Below, one piece after another: positions 11,101-22,219 of a stretch of DNA of 64,000 bases. The stretch spans positions 189,852,501-189,916,500 of the forward strand of contig CM075669.1 in the NCBI GenBank assembly GCA_037962975.1, written 5' to 3'. Position 1 is the first letter of the stretch; each line of letters begins with the position of its first letter. The translations under genes and the position numbers were made by a program. Source of the DNA: Clitoria ternatea. Its lineage: Eukaryota > Streptophyta > Magnoliopsida > Fabales > Fabaceae. The notes below the pieces were generated by a model that saw only the letters and a program-made list of their open reading frames with translations, searched no databases and was not told where the DNA came from.

Positions 11101-12577
11101 CCCTTCGTCTCGGAAGATAACGCTCGGTACGTTGAAGATTGCCAATGAATTCCTGAAACTGGTATTTGAGCAGTAGAAGTCAGATCCCTACTTGGCTGAG
11201 ATGAAGGAGACTCAGGCCAAGGGTAAGGACTTGCCTCTGACCGAGGGATCGGATGGAATTTTCTGAGTGAAGGGTAGAATATATGTGCCGGGTGAAGGTG
11301 AATTAAGGAGGATGGTGCTTGATGAAGCCCACAAGAGCCTGCTAAGTATTCACCCGGGCACTACGAAGATGTACCACGATCTAAGACTGCAATTCTGGTG
11401 GCCCGGATTAAAGAGAAATGTAGCGGAATATGTGGCTCGGTGTGTTACTTGTCAGAAGTGGAAGGTCGAACACCAGAAACCGTATGGTGCGTTGCAACCC
11501 CTTGAAATCCCCGTATGGAAATGGGACTCATTTGCCATGGACTTTGTAATGGGATTTCCTAGAACCCGAGCGGGTTATGATGCCATTTGGGTCATTGTAG
11601 ACCGGCTGACGAAAAGTGCACACTTTCTGCCTATGAACATGAGATACCCGTTACAAAGGTTAGCCTAGATCTATATCCGAGAAATTGTCCGACTGCATGG
11701 TGTGCTGACTTCTATCGTGTCGGACAGGGATCCTAGATTCACGTCTCGGTTTTGGATAAGCCTACACCAGGAATTAGGCACGAAGCTTTGGCTAAGTTCC
11801 GCCTACCATCCCCAGTCGGATGGGCAATCCGAGTGAATGATACAAAGTTTGGAGGACTTACTGAGGGCGTGTGTGTTGGAGCATGGTGGTAGTTGGGAGT
11901 AGTACCTCCCTCTGATCGAATTTACATATAATAATAGCCACCACAGCAGCATTGGCATGGCACCCTATGAAGCACTGTATAGTCGGAAATGCCGAACCCC
12001 ACTCTGTTGGTCAGAAACCGGTGAAAGTTTATTATTGGGGCTGGAAATTGTGAAACAGACTTCAGAACAGATCCAAGTAATTAGGTAAAAGATGAAGGCG
12101 TCTCAGGACAGGAAGAAAAGCTATCATGATAAATGGACTAAGCCACTTGAGTTTTCGGTCGGTGATAGGGTGTTCCTAAAGATTTCACCGAGTAAAGGAG
12201 TTAGATGAGCCTTGAAGAGTAGGAAGTTGAACCCCCGATACATTAGACCCTATGAAGTATTGGAACGGATCAGTTCTATGGCATACCAAATAGCATTACC
12301 AACTCACCTATCCCGATTGCATAACGTGTTTCATGTGTCTTAACTAAGGAAGTATCTACCCGATTCCACTCACGAAATGTCGGATGATGAAGTGGAGATC
12401 AAAGAGGATTTGACCACCGTGGTTGTACCGACTAGAATTATGGATCGGTCGGTAAAACGCTTGAGGAGCAAGGATGTATAACTGGTTAAAGTAGCGTGGC
12501 AATAAAACGGGTGTACTTCTTATACCTGGGAACGCGAGGATGCCATGAGGCAGCAGTGCCCCGAGTTGTTTATCTAA
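8159..12577 (+). pseudogene. Tekay gag-pol polyprotein, single frame with 13 premature stops
   Basis: One frame runs from ATG 8159 to TAA 12575-12577 (1,472 codons) with no frameshift. In order: the gag domain (residues ~60-190), two CCHC zinc knuckles beginning at residues 261 and 281, protease with FDSGATHSF (catalytic Asp at residue 382), RT with FIDD near residues 695-698, RNase H starting at YCDASG (Asp near 844), and integrase with the zinc domain, AMDFVMGFP and SDRDPRF. The C-terminal part (about 12400-12574) resembles a type II chromodomain, which in this lineage directs insertion into heterochromatin. Premature stops lie at 9086, 9566, 10448, 11174, 11264, 11666, 11834, 11900, 12086, 12206, 12341, 12479 and 12503. 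Each can be explained by one C-to-T or G-to-A change. Confidence 0.92.
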
Positions 12578-12613
12578 GGTAAGTTACCATTTGAATTTCG
12601 AGGACGAAATTCT

Positions 12614-12629
12614 TTGAGAGGGGGAAAAT
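12614..12629 (+). other. Polypurine tract of the Tekay element
   Basis: The purine run GAGAGGGGGAAAA (within 12616-12628) ends one base before the 3' LTR begins at 12630. It is preceded by a typical ATTTCGAGGACGAAATTCTTT context, seen in many gypsy elements just before the PPT. It primes plus-strand synthesis and confirms the start of the 3' LTR. Confidence 0.9.
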
Positions 12630-14455
12630 TGTAACATCCCGATTTAAAAATTAATTACCGAATGAGATTAAGCCACTAAACTAAAAATAATTGCAAAGTG
12701 AGAATTACTTATTAATTGTGATTAATTTTAACTTAAGAAGCTGATTGCTGATTGACTAGGATGTGTGACACGTGAGTAGCTGTAACTTCACGTTCTCCCA
12801 TCCCACTCTCCTCATTTCTTCGGTATAAGTTCAGAGGCCTCCAACTACTATCCATTCACTTTAAATTCCTCGAAACCTTTCTCTTCTCCTACTTCTCTTC
12901 TTCTTCGTTCTTCTTCTTCTCTGTCCCCTGTTTTCGTAAACTCACGACAGCGGTGTTGCAGAGGACCCAAAGCTTCCCTCTGTTGGTGAAGGATAATCAC
13001 CGAAGCGGAAGAAGAACGGCTTCCTGTTTCCAAATTGATTAAAGAGTGTGACTGCATTCGAGGGAGGCTGAATGAGTGAGAGTGGTGGATGAAGCAAACA
13101 GGACAGCGGACCAACGCCAAAACAGAGGAACTTCTAGGAGTCTCGTTAGTTGGTAGGGGGTATCTTATATCTTAAATGCATGGGTTATGGACGGGTTCCG
13201 GGTGTTAATGACTTGTTGATTCTGGTGATTTAAAATGCGTTGATAGGTGTGTTTGATTGCGTAAAGGATATGTGATGCCCGAATGTGTAATGACTAGGAG
13301 TTGAGAATGCATGTCTAATTCCGTCCATGAAATACATGTTAATAATCTTAAAGGCGTTGAATGATTGCATGAGGAGAATGTGTTAAAATATTGTTGATGA
13401 TTACCATGTGATTTATATGACGTGCAGGTTACTATGATTCTAAATGCTGACTGCTTGTAAGGAAAGATTGACTTATTGAGTTTTGATAATGTCTAATACC
13501 GATTGCATGTGATGCGTGTATTGTTGAGTAAAAGGTCGTGTGTGTGAAATCTGCGTCTGTATGTTCATTCCGTGTGTGGTAATGTATGTGGTGCATGAAG
13601 TGCATGAGTAAATAGTGTGGAAGTGATTTGCTGATTCTGTTCGTAATCCAATGACAATACCTTGCATGAGATGCAGTGATAAGAATGTTGAGAGCATGTA
13701 GTGTGTGACACTACCATTTGAATTGGTTATTAAATGCATGAGATGCTGTTAAAGACCTTGAGTGGGACTCAAGGCAAGCCGACTGAGTGGGACTCAGGGC
13801 TGCCTGTAACACTACTGTTGACACTGAGAGTGTTTGTGTTACAGAGGAAGGCAAACGGTTTGGTACCAGTAAAATGGCCGAGTCAGCTGGGAGCTGAATA
13901 AAAGGCTGAGAGCCTACTTTGCAACGATAAAAACTGATAATACGCGAGGTGGATCCGATTGAATGAATCTGTGTACATGTGCGATGGATGCTGATTGTGA
14001 CGCGATTGTATGTATGTGTGTTAGTGTCATTGAGTAGAATATGTGCATATAGCCGAGTGATAACTAGGTAGATTCCGATTGAAGGATGCCTTGTGTGTGT
14101 CCCGATTGAATGGCATAGTGTATATTGTTGATTGTTGCTATATATATATATATATACATACATATTTACTATTGCATGATTGAGGAATAATCCGAGTCAG
14201 TATCTATCATTTAATATTTAAGATACTCACCCCTCTACTATGGCTATATTTCAGTGAACATTACACGAGACGGTGAATGATGGAGGAGTTGCATACCGTG
14301 TGGAGTTCTTGTGTACTGTAGAAATGTATATATATATATATATGTATATGTTGTATGTAAGGTTTCGTCATAGCCTTGGCCGGCTCTTATTTTGGTCCTT
14401 TGTCTAACTGTATCAGAACTGAACTCTCTCAGGTTGAGAGTATTATCATGTGCGT

Positions 14456-14490
<35 letters not shown>

Positions 14491-15540
14491 GTATAATACT
14501 GTGTGTTCATCTTGTACTGTGTGTGGATGCCCAGGTGGTATACGTTGCGTTTTACTAAACATGTAGAGCCTGCATGATTTTGAGTAAGTAAGAGCTAAGT
14601 TAATCCTGTGTAAGGCGTGATGAGTGACTTTCTTCCGAATGAAGAGAGGTTGGGCCAACTCCGAGTGGAATATGCCCATTAAAATCATTTTCGTGGTACA
14701 CTGATCAATATGTTATGGAGCGAGAGATTTCTTAGATACTACCTTCCGATCGAAGGGTATTTCGATGTTTCCGAGTGGAAGTCAACCGAGTGAATGTCTC
14801 CCCTGATGGTTGAATTAGCAATACGACTCTGAGTAAAGCCTGTAGTGGTGAACTTATTAGAGGGGGTAAAATCTGGATGATACAGCGTAGATTTTAGTTT
14901 AACAAGTCTTTCGTATGTAGAGGAGTTAGTATGTATTCCGAGTGGCGAGGAGTTAGAGCATTCCGAGTGAGGGAGCCTTAGTGTGAAGTAGACTACATCT
15001 CCTGAGTGATGAGTGAGGGAATCATTTCCCAAGTGGTTAACATCTGTGCCTTTCTAGAATGAAGATAGAGAGTATTATGTAAACCTCCGAGAAAGCATGT
15101 ATGTGTGGGAGTCTTTCGAGAGAAATTAGGTTCCGACTCCGAGTGATGAGATTACCGAGAGGACTTGAGCTTAGATTCTGAGTGATCGAATTATCCGAGT
15201 GTACTGTTCGCTTGAGCGAATAAGGGTTTGCTCTAGCGAGTGTGAATAAATGGAAGGTTTCTAGTTGGTTTCGCTTAAGCGAATGGGTGCTTCACCCAAG
15301 CATGATGGGTTGTCTCGCTCAAGCGGGTTGGGTCTCGCTTGAGCGAGTGAGCACTGTAATGGGCTCGCTCAAGCTTGGTTCTTCCGTTGGGCTTTGATAT
15401 GAATGGTTTTATCTTTCCTCCTCTAATCGGTTTTGCTTTCCCTTGCCTTATGTTGGTTTATTTTACCGGCTGCATGGTGGATTTTGGAAAAAAAATTTCC
15501 CTGGTCTCGGTTTTGAGTTTAATTAAGTCAGGTTGTTTCA
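12630..15540 (+). repeat. 3' LTR of the Tekay-type element
   Basis: The copy is 2,911 bp and matches 4940-7830 along its whole length. The size difference is mostly in TA microsatellites (14138-14160 and 14457-14486 are longer here). In the first ~240 aligned bases nine differences were counted, and all nine are transitions. The LTR ends GGTTGTTTCA and is followed at once by the TSD TTGAA. Confidence 0.95.
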
Positions 15541-16130
15541 TTGAACGGTCAAATGGGTTGTATGGCTAGTCTTTTTCCAAGGCCACAAACCGAACCCCTA
15601 GGAAGATATGGGTTGTAGGGCTGGTCCTTTTTCAATGCCACAAACCAAACTCCAGTAAAGAAACAACCTTCAGGACCGATGATCTCAATTACCCGTTTTG
15701 TAATTGACGATTTAACTCCTTGAATGGTTAAAACGGATTGTAGGATTGGACCTTAGTCAAGGCCATACCGAACTCCACGAGGTGGCGCCCTAATCGCTTA
15801 TTCTATGATTGAGTGTAGAAACTCACCCTCAGGACGGATGATCTCAATCACTTATCCTGTGATTGATAATGTAACTCGTTGAGCAGTTCAACGGGCTGTA
15901 GGATCGACCTGTCCTAAGGCAGTACCAAACCCTAGTGAAGATTTACCATCTAGGCGTATAGTCTCAATCTTTACAAGTTAGAGATAAAGAGTCTATTTAT
16001 AACTATGAAAGGGACAGTGTCAAAGAGAAATAAAATTGTATTAATAGAAGAAAAGAGAAGTACAAGCATTTAATCAAATCCGGAGCTGATCCTGGAACAC
16101 AACAAGGTAGTTCAAAAGAAATTAAAGATA
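15541..16130 (+). other. Tat 3' untranslated region, second part, with imperfect repeats and hairpins
   Basis: After the TSD, sequence homologous to the left flank continues. Imperfect units of about 160-180 bp each carry GATGATCTCAA, an inverted repeat and TAACTCSTTGA. Hairpins are at 15686-15706 (CAATTAC / GTAATTG) and 15845-15865 (CAATCAC / GTGATTG). With the copy at 4901-4921, three units can be seen; a weaker fourth lies near 15960-15995. No protein gene was found. Confidence 0.7.
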
Positions 16131-16131
16131 G

Positions 16132-16380
16132 CTAAGAGGGCGGAGCTTCCTGATGAGCCTCTTCATGCTTTTGGCTGTCTTTAGTAGCCTTGCTCCCACC
16201 CTCCTTAATTTTCTTCTCGGCGTCCCCCTTGCCTCTGGCCTCATCAACGATTGTCCTTTCTTCCTCAGCAACATTTTCAGGTCCGGGAGTTGGTGGGTCA
16301 GGCCCCATACTTTGGCCTTCAAGGAGAGGAGGCAGCGCATATAAAGTCTCAGCAGGTTCTTCATGCTGGCCATCTTTCAC
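16132..16380 (-). CDS. Short antisense ORF in the Tat 3' region, function unknown
   Basis: This 82-residue open frame runs on the minus strand, opposite to the Tat genes, between pol and the 3' LTR. The product is very hydrophilic, rich in Glu, Lys, Gly and Ala (for example AEEERTIVDEARGKGDAEKK). It has no recognisable domain. Some Tat-lineage elements carry an antisense ORF in this same place, so it may be a remnant of such an ORF. It could equally be a chance frame: an overlapping minus-strand frame of similar length exists at 16122-16373. Confidence that it is a real gene is low. Confidence 0.25.
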   Translation of the reverse strand: MKDGQHEEPAETLYALPPLLEGQSMGPDPPTPGPENVAEEERTIVDEARGKGDAEKKIKEGGSKATKDSQKHEEAHQEAPPS

Positions 16381-16399
16381 TGCAACTAATTTCCCCTCA

Positions 16400-17008
16400 T
16401 GAAACTCATAGAACGGATCAAGTTCTTACAGATTCAGCTTCACGGTCTCGATACCGGTACCTGGGGACAGACAGGTAATTGCATCCGTTCTCACTGTGCT
16501 ATTAGCCTCTCAGGTATACTATCGAATTATGACTCCGTATGAGATGTTCTCCATACCGAAATGTCAAGGTTCCTAGCTTGCATACCGAAAAGTGTCCACG
16601 TCACCCGACAGAAGGTACAAGGAACAGCCACAAGGATGATATGCGAGAAATGCGGTTTTCCCCATGTCGTGTGTCAGAATCGTACACTGAGCTATGTACT
16701 ATTTGTCTCCTGGCCCTACCTGTGCCTAACGATTCATTCTCCAAGCTCACCTATAAATAGTGGATTCTCACACTTACGTTGTTCTTACTCTTGATATATT
16801 GTTTCATTGCTTAAGTCCTGGCCTGAATTCTCATGCTGGTTACTGACTTGAGCGTCGGAGAATCTTCGCAGGTGACACCACCTTTCGCCCCCCTTTGAGT
16901 GTGAAAGCTTGATGTGTAGGATCTCCAAGACAACAAGACCGGATTCTCCCACTAAGAGTTCAGATTATAATACCAGATACCCATTGTACCGGTGTACAAA
17001 CATTTTTA
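16400..17008 (+). repeat. 3' LTR of the Tat element (boundaries approximate)
   Basis: The segment has LTR promoter features on the plus strand. A TATA box (CTATAAATAG) lies at 16751-16760 with a transcribed-looking stretch after it. The segment GAGCGTCGGAGAATCTTCGCAGG and the later CACC-rich tract resemble the R/U5 part of Tat LTRs. It probably ends near 17008 (...GGTGTACAAACATTT). The start could not be fixed, because no second copy of this LTR is in the window. Confidence 0.5.
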
Positions 17009-20000
17009 TCCTTGACTTTTGAGGCTGGTCCCTACTCTAGATCTTTGACCCCAGAATAGATCAGTTCAATAATCATGCCATGACCAAAAGGGACCCAACA
17101 CATAGCAAAGCACATAATTTTTTAGAGAATCAGGGCCATGAATCGATTCATGTTTCCCAAACAGCCAAAGACCAATGCATCAGGTAGATGAATCGATTCA
17201 CCCCTTTCTAGGAATCGATTCATGCATCCCAATTGGCCAAGAACATGTGCAATAGACATATGAATCGATTCACCCACCACTGGAATTGATTCATGCAATA
17301 CAACTTCAGAAAATCAAGTGAGTTAATCGATTCACCCCCCGGGAATCGATAACACGCTCCAGATTGCAAAAAAATACCAAGGTTCAGGTCCATGAATCGA
17401 TTCATCCCGATAGTGAATCGATTCATGCATAGGAAATTCATGAATCAGTGGCAAAAAGGCACAATGAATCAATTCACACACAATTCACACAGATGGTGAA
17501 TCGATTCAAGACAGACATCATGCAGAACTTGCCCAAAAAGCTGCAGAATTGAACTTCTAACCACCCTATATTTTTCATATCAAATCCAATTGCCACCAAA
17601 TTTTGACACAAGCTAAAATACATTATTTGTGACATGTAGCCACTGGCCGCACTCGAAAATTCCTTAAAACAAGAGACTTATATGTATAAATGCGTTTGTC
17701 CTATTTTGAGGCATTTTGATGCAACTTAGCAGTCAATTCTCAATAGAATTAGCCCATTCCAGTTTCTACAAATCACAAATCATACACTTAAGCTATTGGG
17801 ACCATTACATGCCATCAAAATCACATAAAACTCAATTTGACCCTATTGGTTCCTCAAATTTACATAGACATCAAAACTTAACTTCACATATACAACATAA
17901 AGCATTGTAAATCATGAATTAACATCATCCATTCATCATTTAGGCAATAGTTCCGGCATCACAATTATCATCATACATTGTCTAGGTCATACTCAAAAAT
18001 TAGCCATACATCTAAGGCCCAATTTTCACCTATGACCTTCAAAATCAACATTCATCAATCTAGATACATAATAAGCATATATCACCACTATATGCTATAC
18101 AAGATCAGTGATTTGCCGGCCAAGGCACTTCCTATACAACTATATACCTCCCTCAACAAAATAAGTGCTTCAAAAGATGTGAGCTCACTCCATGAATGTC
18201 CTTCATCATGAGGCTAAAAATAGACAACATGGGAGAGTGAGTTTACATTCGAAATGACGAATATGAATACGTTGTGATTATGTGCATATGCATATACATC
18301 AACATGTAAGCTTTGCAATAGACATAGCAATCATTATCATACTAACATTACTTCCTCATATACACATGTAGTGATCATATAACACCATACATAGCAAATC
18401 ACAATACATATACACATACATGCCCTTATTCATCATGGGCCATCACCAACAACATCATCATACACTAATTTCATATCTTTGTATTCATATTTTAAATTGT
18501 TGTCTTTTAGGTATTATTTCACGCATCAAAACCAACATCACATCTCAAGATCAATCATCACCATATCTCAACACCTTGGCACATCTTCATGCTATTTGTA
18601 AATGCTCTTAGGCTAATGCATATGCATAATGGAATTTATCAATAAATATGGATCCAACTGTGGGAATAACACTAAATTATAGGTCAAGCATGATCATATA
18701 ACCATACCCCTACTGCAGTAGTGAAATGTGTACACATATATCATAATTTTGCATGTAATTCACCATGTTTTACTGGTACTAAACTGCATTGCCCATAATG
18801 CAACACCGGCCATTCTCACCATGACCGCGATAAACAACACAATAGTATCAAGGTGTTGCAGGCCAACCATGATTCATACCATGGCAGCTGTGATCCATAG
18901 GACCACTGGGGACACCTGCTCATCAAGAGCCACCCTTCCACAAGGGTCAACCACATGCGGCTCCTTGTAGCACAACATGGGTAGCTTCATGACTTACACA
19001 CTGAGTCACAGGGGAAATAATGCTCGTGCATAGAGCCGTCCTCCTACTGGGCCAACCGAGGGAATCCTCTAACATTCCAACACCGGCAACTATGCAATAA
19101 TGCCATGGATGCAATGCAAATGCCAATCCTATGCATTCTCAAAACTATGTATCCTAATCATGCCACTCATTAACCATCATCATCATCAACATCACCACCC
19201 AAACTCTTAGTGAATTTTATTTTAATTAATCATTGCCATTGTCATACATTTTAAATATAACATCACAACACTTTCATAAATCACAATACAAGTCCATATT
19301 ATATCAATCACAATGGCTATACAATTTTCATCATCAATACTCATAAATCAATCATAAATGAACTAAGGCATGCTAAACATCCATATTCATTCTTATTCAT
19401 CATCAAGAATGATCATTCCACATTTATGGTGAATATAGACATAACCACATCATATCAAGGCTAACACTAGCCAAGTCATTTAACATCATCATTTAGCACA
19501 CCATAAACATTCTAAATGCACAAAACATATTGCCAAGTATAATCATCATCATCATAGTCAACATCTCAATTGGTCACACATACACATACAAGACAACACA
19601 TGTAAATTATCACATATGACATTCAACCACTACTCAATTGCTGCATTTAGAATATAGAACTCCTTTCCCACCTCAAGAGAAGAATTTCAAGTGATACGAC
19701 GTTCCCGCCTCGTCGTTCAAAATGGGTCCTACATTTCACAAGACACCATATAATTATTTTCAACTCAAAGTCACCAAGACTTACATATTCTAGTTTAGTA
19801 CTTAGTGCATTCAAGACTTTCATTATCAAACTATTTTTATTTCATTTATTTCACCATAACCACCATGGGTGAGGCATTCAATTTTCATTATTATGTATTT
19901 AAAACTCTTTCCATCAAAAGAGCCATACAACAAAGGCCACCAATCATCATTAATGTCCATCCACCATTATTAATGTTATTTACCATCATCAATAAATATT

Positions 20001-20911
20001 CTCCTAACACATTTTCTTATACCCATCATTCAAATATCATATATTTCCTCTCAAAACATAATCTCCAATCCATAATTATCATTTTCCCTAATCTTCCAAA
20101 GTTAGGGTTTTACTAAAGATTCAACAATATCACAAATACACATCATTCTCCACCATTTCAAGCATCAATTTTGTGTACCCAATTAAAGGTTCATCAAGCT
20201 TGCATTTAAAATCACCCCACCTTAGGTTTTCCATAATAATGGCTTCTCTCAACAACCCATATGCATAAATCACTCTCCCAACACCCAAAACCCATAACCA
20301 AAGGTTTAAGCTCTTGAAAAATGATTACAAGCTTACCTTACAAGGAGAAAAGAGTGTGTTTCCAAAAAAGAGAAAGGAGGAGAGAGTTCCAAGCCTCAAG
20401 CTTCCTTCAAGCTCCAATGAAAAATGAAAATGGTGGGGGAGATGGGTTCACCACTTTGTCTTGGTTTAGAGAAGAAGAGATGAGGAGATTGAAAGAATAA
20501 GAAAGTAACGTTTTGCCTTAGAGAAACAGAGAGTGTCGTGAGAGTGAAGAGAAAAGTAAGGAATTAACATTTTAATTTGGCCCATCAGTTAAGTTTTCTC
20601 TGTTTTACAACATACAGGATGTGTGTTTGGGCTTAATACTTTATCTAAAAATTATTCCGAATACATATTTAGACTTCCAATAATATTCTTAACATCCCTG
20701 ACCAATAGCACCTCAGTCAAAGATACTTGGTCCAACACCCATATTTTAATCGGGTATAATTTCAGCTCATAAAGCCTCAATAAATTATGAATAATCCCCA
20801 AAAATCTTAATTTAATTATTTTCAACATTTTGGGATATTAATTAACCCATATATAATTACTTAGTATTTATTCTTCATATTTAATCAGTTATATAAATTT
20901 GGGATGTTACA
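17009..20911 (-). mobile_element. Family B LTR (minus strand), probably solo or truncated
   Basis: Read on the minus strand it starts TGTAACATCCCAAATTTATA at 20911. It continues with an AATATCCCAAAAT / AGATTTTTGGGGATTATTCA region also seen at 60056 and 45068, so it belongs with those LTRs. Modules shared with other LTRs are the GGTTTGGTACCAGTAAAA block with one change (about 18768-18786) and the CCTTGGCCGG block (about 18113-18125). No PBS, PPT or coding region is present. The left end is not resolved; the Tat element seems to have inserted into it. It lies inside the envelope-like ORF of the copia element. Confidence 0.7.
17139..17508. repeat. Cluster of 12-bp palindrome TGAATCGATTCA
   Basis: Exact copies start at 17139, 17189, 17261, 17393, 17414 and 17497. 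One- or two-base variants lie at about 17211, 17281, 17323, 17341 and 17464. Spacing is irregular, from 20 to 120 bases. The cluster occupies the place near the LTR 3' end where other family B LTRs carry CGCTTGAGCG motifs. The sequence before the first motif (AATCAGGGC) matches the one before the motif cluster at 41620. Confidence 0.85.
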
Positions 20912-21860
20912 GCTTTGCTTTACCAGTAGATGTAGACTATTTTTTCTTTAGAACTTCTCCAATGGGAACATCATCATCATCAGACAGGACGATAGGGTCA
21001 ACAAACTATTTTTCAATAAACTTTTTTAGAACAAAAACCTTCTGAATCTTGGGCTTCTTTATCTGAGGTTCCTCCTCAGCTAGTTTAGTCTTTACCTTTC
21101 TCTTTAGAGGAGTCTTCTTAACTTCAACGGCAGACACTGAAGATTTGTCCAATAGGGGAGAGAGGGTTGAAAACTTAGTGATCAAGGGACCACTGATCAT
21201 CTAGTCTGTAACATTCTCCATACTCATATTCTCCAACTTGAAGATTTTCATTAGCACAGCTAGGTAAGGGATCTTCTTTTGTTTCTTCACTACAGACGTT
21301 GTCATATAGGTTAATAGAATGTTGGCTAAGTTGTTTGGTTCCTTCATTATCATGTGATACATACAAAAACTATCTATTTTAGATATTGTATCCTTAGCAG
21401 ACTTACGGGGGAAGAAGACTTGACGCATTAGAACGTGCAGCATCTTTGCCTTTGGCAACAAACTTCCAGATGTGAGCTTGTTTGGACGTGCCTTCCTATA
21501 CAGAATCTTGTTGATCATGAGGCTAGAGACTTCTGTAAACTCAAAGTCTCAGAGAATACTATTCCACCAGGGTTGCAGTATAGAACTATAACCAAAAGGT
21601 CTTCTAAAATCTCAATCTGCTTCCCACGTAGAGAGCCAACCAAAATGCACTTGTCCTTTTCATAAGAAACTGTTCTCTAGAACTTGAGTGCAATAGATGG
21701 TGAAAAAGGTTCTTGGTCCAAGCAGAAATTGGTCCATCTGATTCCTTCTACTTCAGTAGTCATATCTCCGCCTTCAACTTGATGTTGAGAAGCATTGAAG
21801 AGCAATGACTCAATCACATCTTTCATAGAGTAGTTGATTCCAACCATTAAAGATAAAAAG
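20912..21860 (-). pseudogene. Envelope-like ORF of SIRE-type copia element (broken)
   Basis: Open segments on the minus strand (21201-21518 and 21006-21200, with earlier coding back to about 21860) form one product downstream of copia RNase H. Recognisable blocks are FFPRKSAKDTISKIDSFCMY, NLANILLTYMTTSV and VKKQKKIPYLAVLMKIF. A Lys-rich C-terminal part contains LKRKVKTKLAEEEPQIKKPK and a DDDDVPIGE stretch. This pattern is known from the third ORF of SIRE/Maximus elements of legumes, called envelope-like; its function is unproven. Stops at about 21201 and 21006 break it, and a family B LTR cuts off the end at 20912. Confidence 0.65.
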
Positions 21861-22219
21861 AGCTTTAGAAGATGAACGGTTTAGGGCAAAAACAAGTTCT
21901 CAAAAGATTTATAGAGTGAGAGAGAAAATGATCGCAGAAAGAGTTTTTAGAAAAGGTGAAAGGATATAGATGTGAAAAGATATGTAAGAGCAGTTATATT
22001 TATAGAGAATGTGGGCTCAATGGAGGGAAAAGAAATTTTCAGAAATGGTTTTATTCCAAGCAATGAATGAATGCAACGCATTAAAAGAAATAAATTAAAT
22101 GAATATTTACAAGAATTTAAGGAGGGTAGAGACTGCGTCTCTCAGTAAAATAAAGAATAAGTTGAAAAATAATTCTAAGTTACGAAAGCATGCAAACCAT
22201 AAACATACAGACACCTTAA

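Larger units (their letters stand above)
4940..15540 (+). mobile_element. Complete Tekay-type chromovirus (Ty3/gypsy) with both LTRs and TSD
   Basis: The element is 10,601 bp long and bounded by LTRs that start TGTAACATCC and end GGTTGTTTCA. The flanking five bases are TTGAA on both sides (4935-4939 and 15541-15545), a perfect target-site duplication. The order is 5' LTR, PBS complementary to initiator tRNA-Met, gag-pol in one frame, PPT, 3' LTR. A C-terminal chromodomain-like segment and the single-frame gag-pol fit the Tekay (Del) clade. All internal signals are present, but the protein is disabled by 13 stop codons, so it could only move with proteins supplied by another copy. It sits inside the Tat element. 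Confidence 0.95.

Noticed and set aside
13711..14163. 150-residue minus-strand frame in the Tekay 3' LTR
   Set aside because: The homologous part of the 5' LTR has only a shorter frame broken by the TA microsatellite. The frame depends on TA repeat length and is antisense to the element, so it is a chance ORF.
17716..18611. Several short plus-strand frames in the region of the family B LTR
   Set aside because: They are rich in His, Ile and Ser from CAT-type repeats, lack any motif and lie antisense within an LTR.
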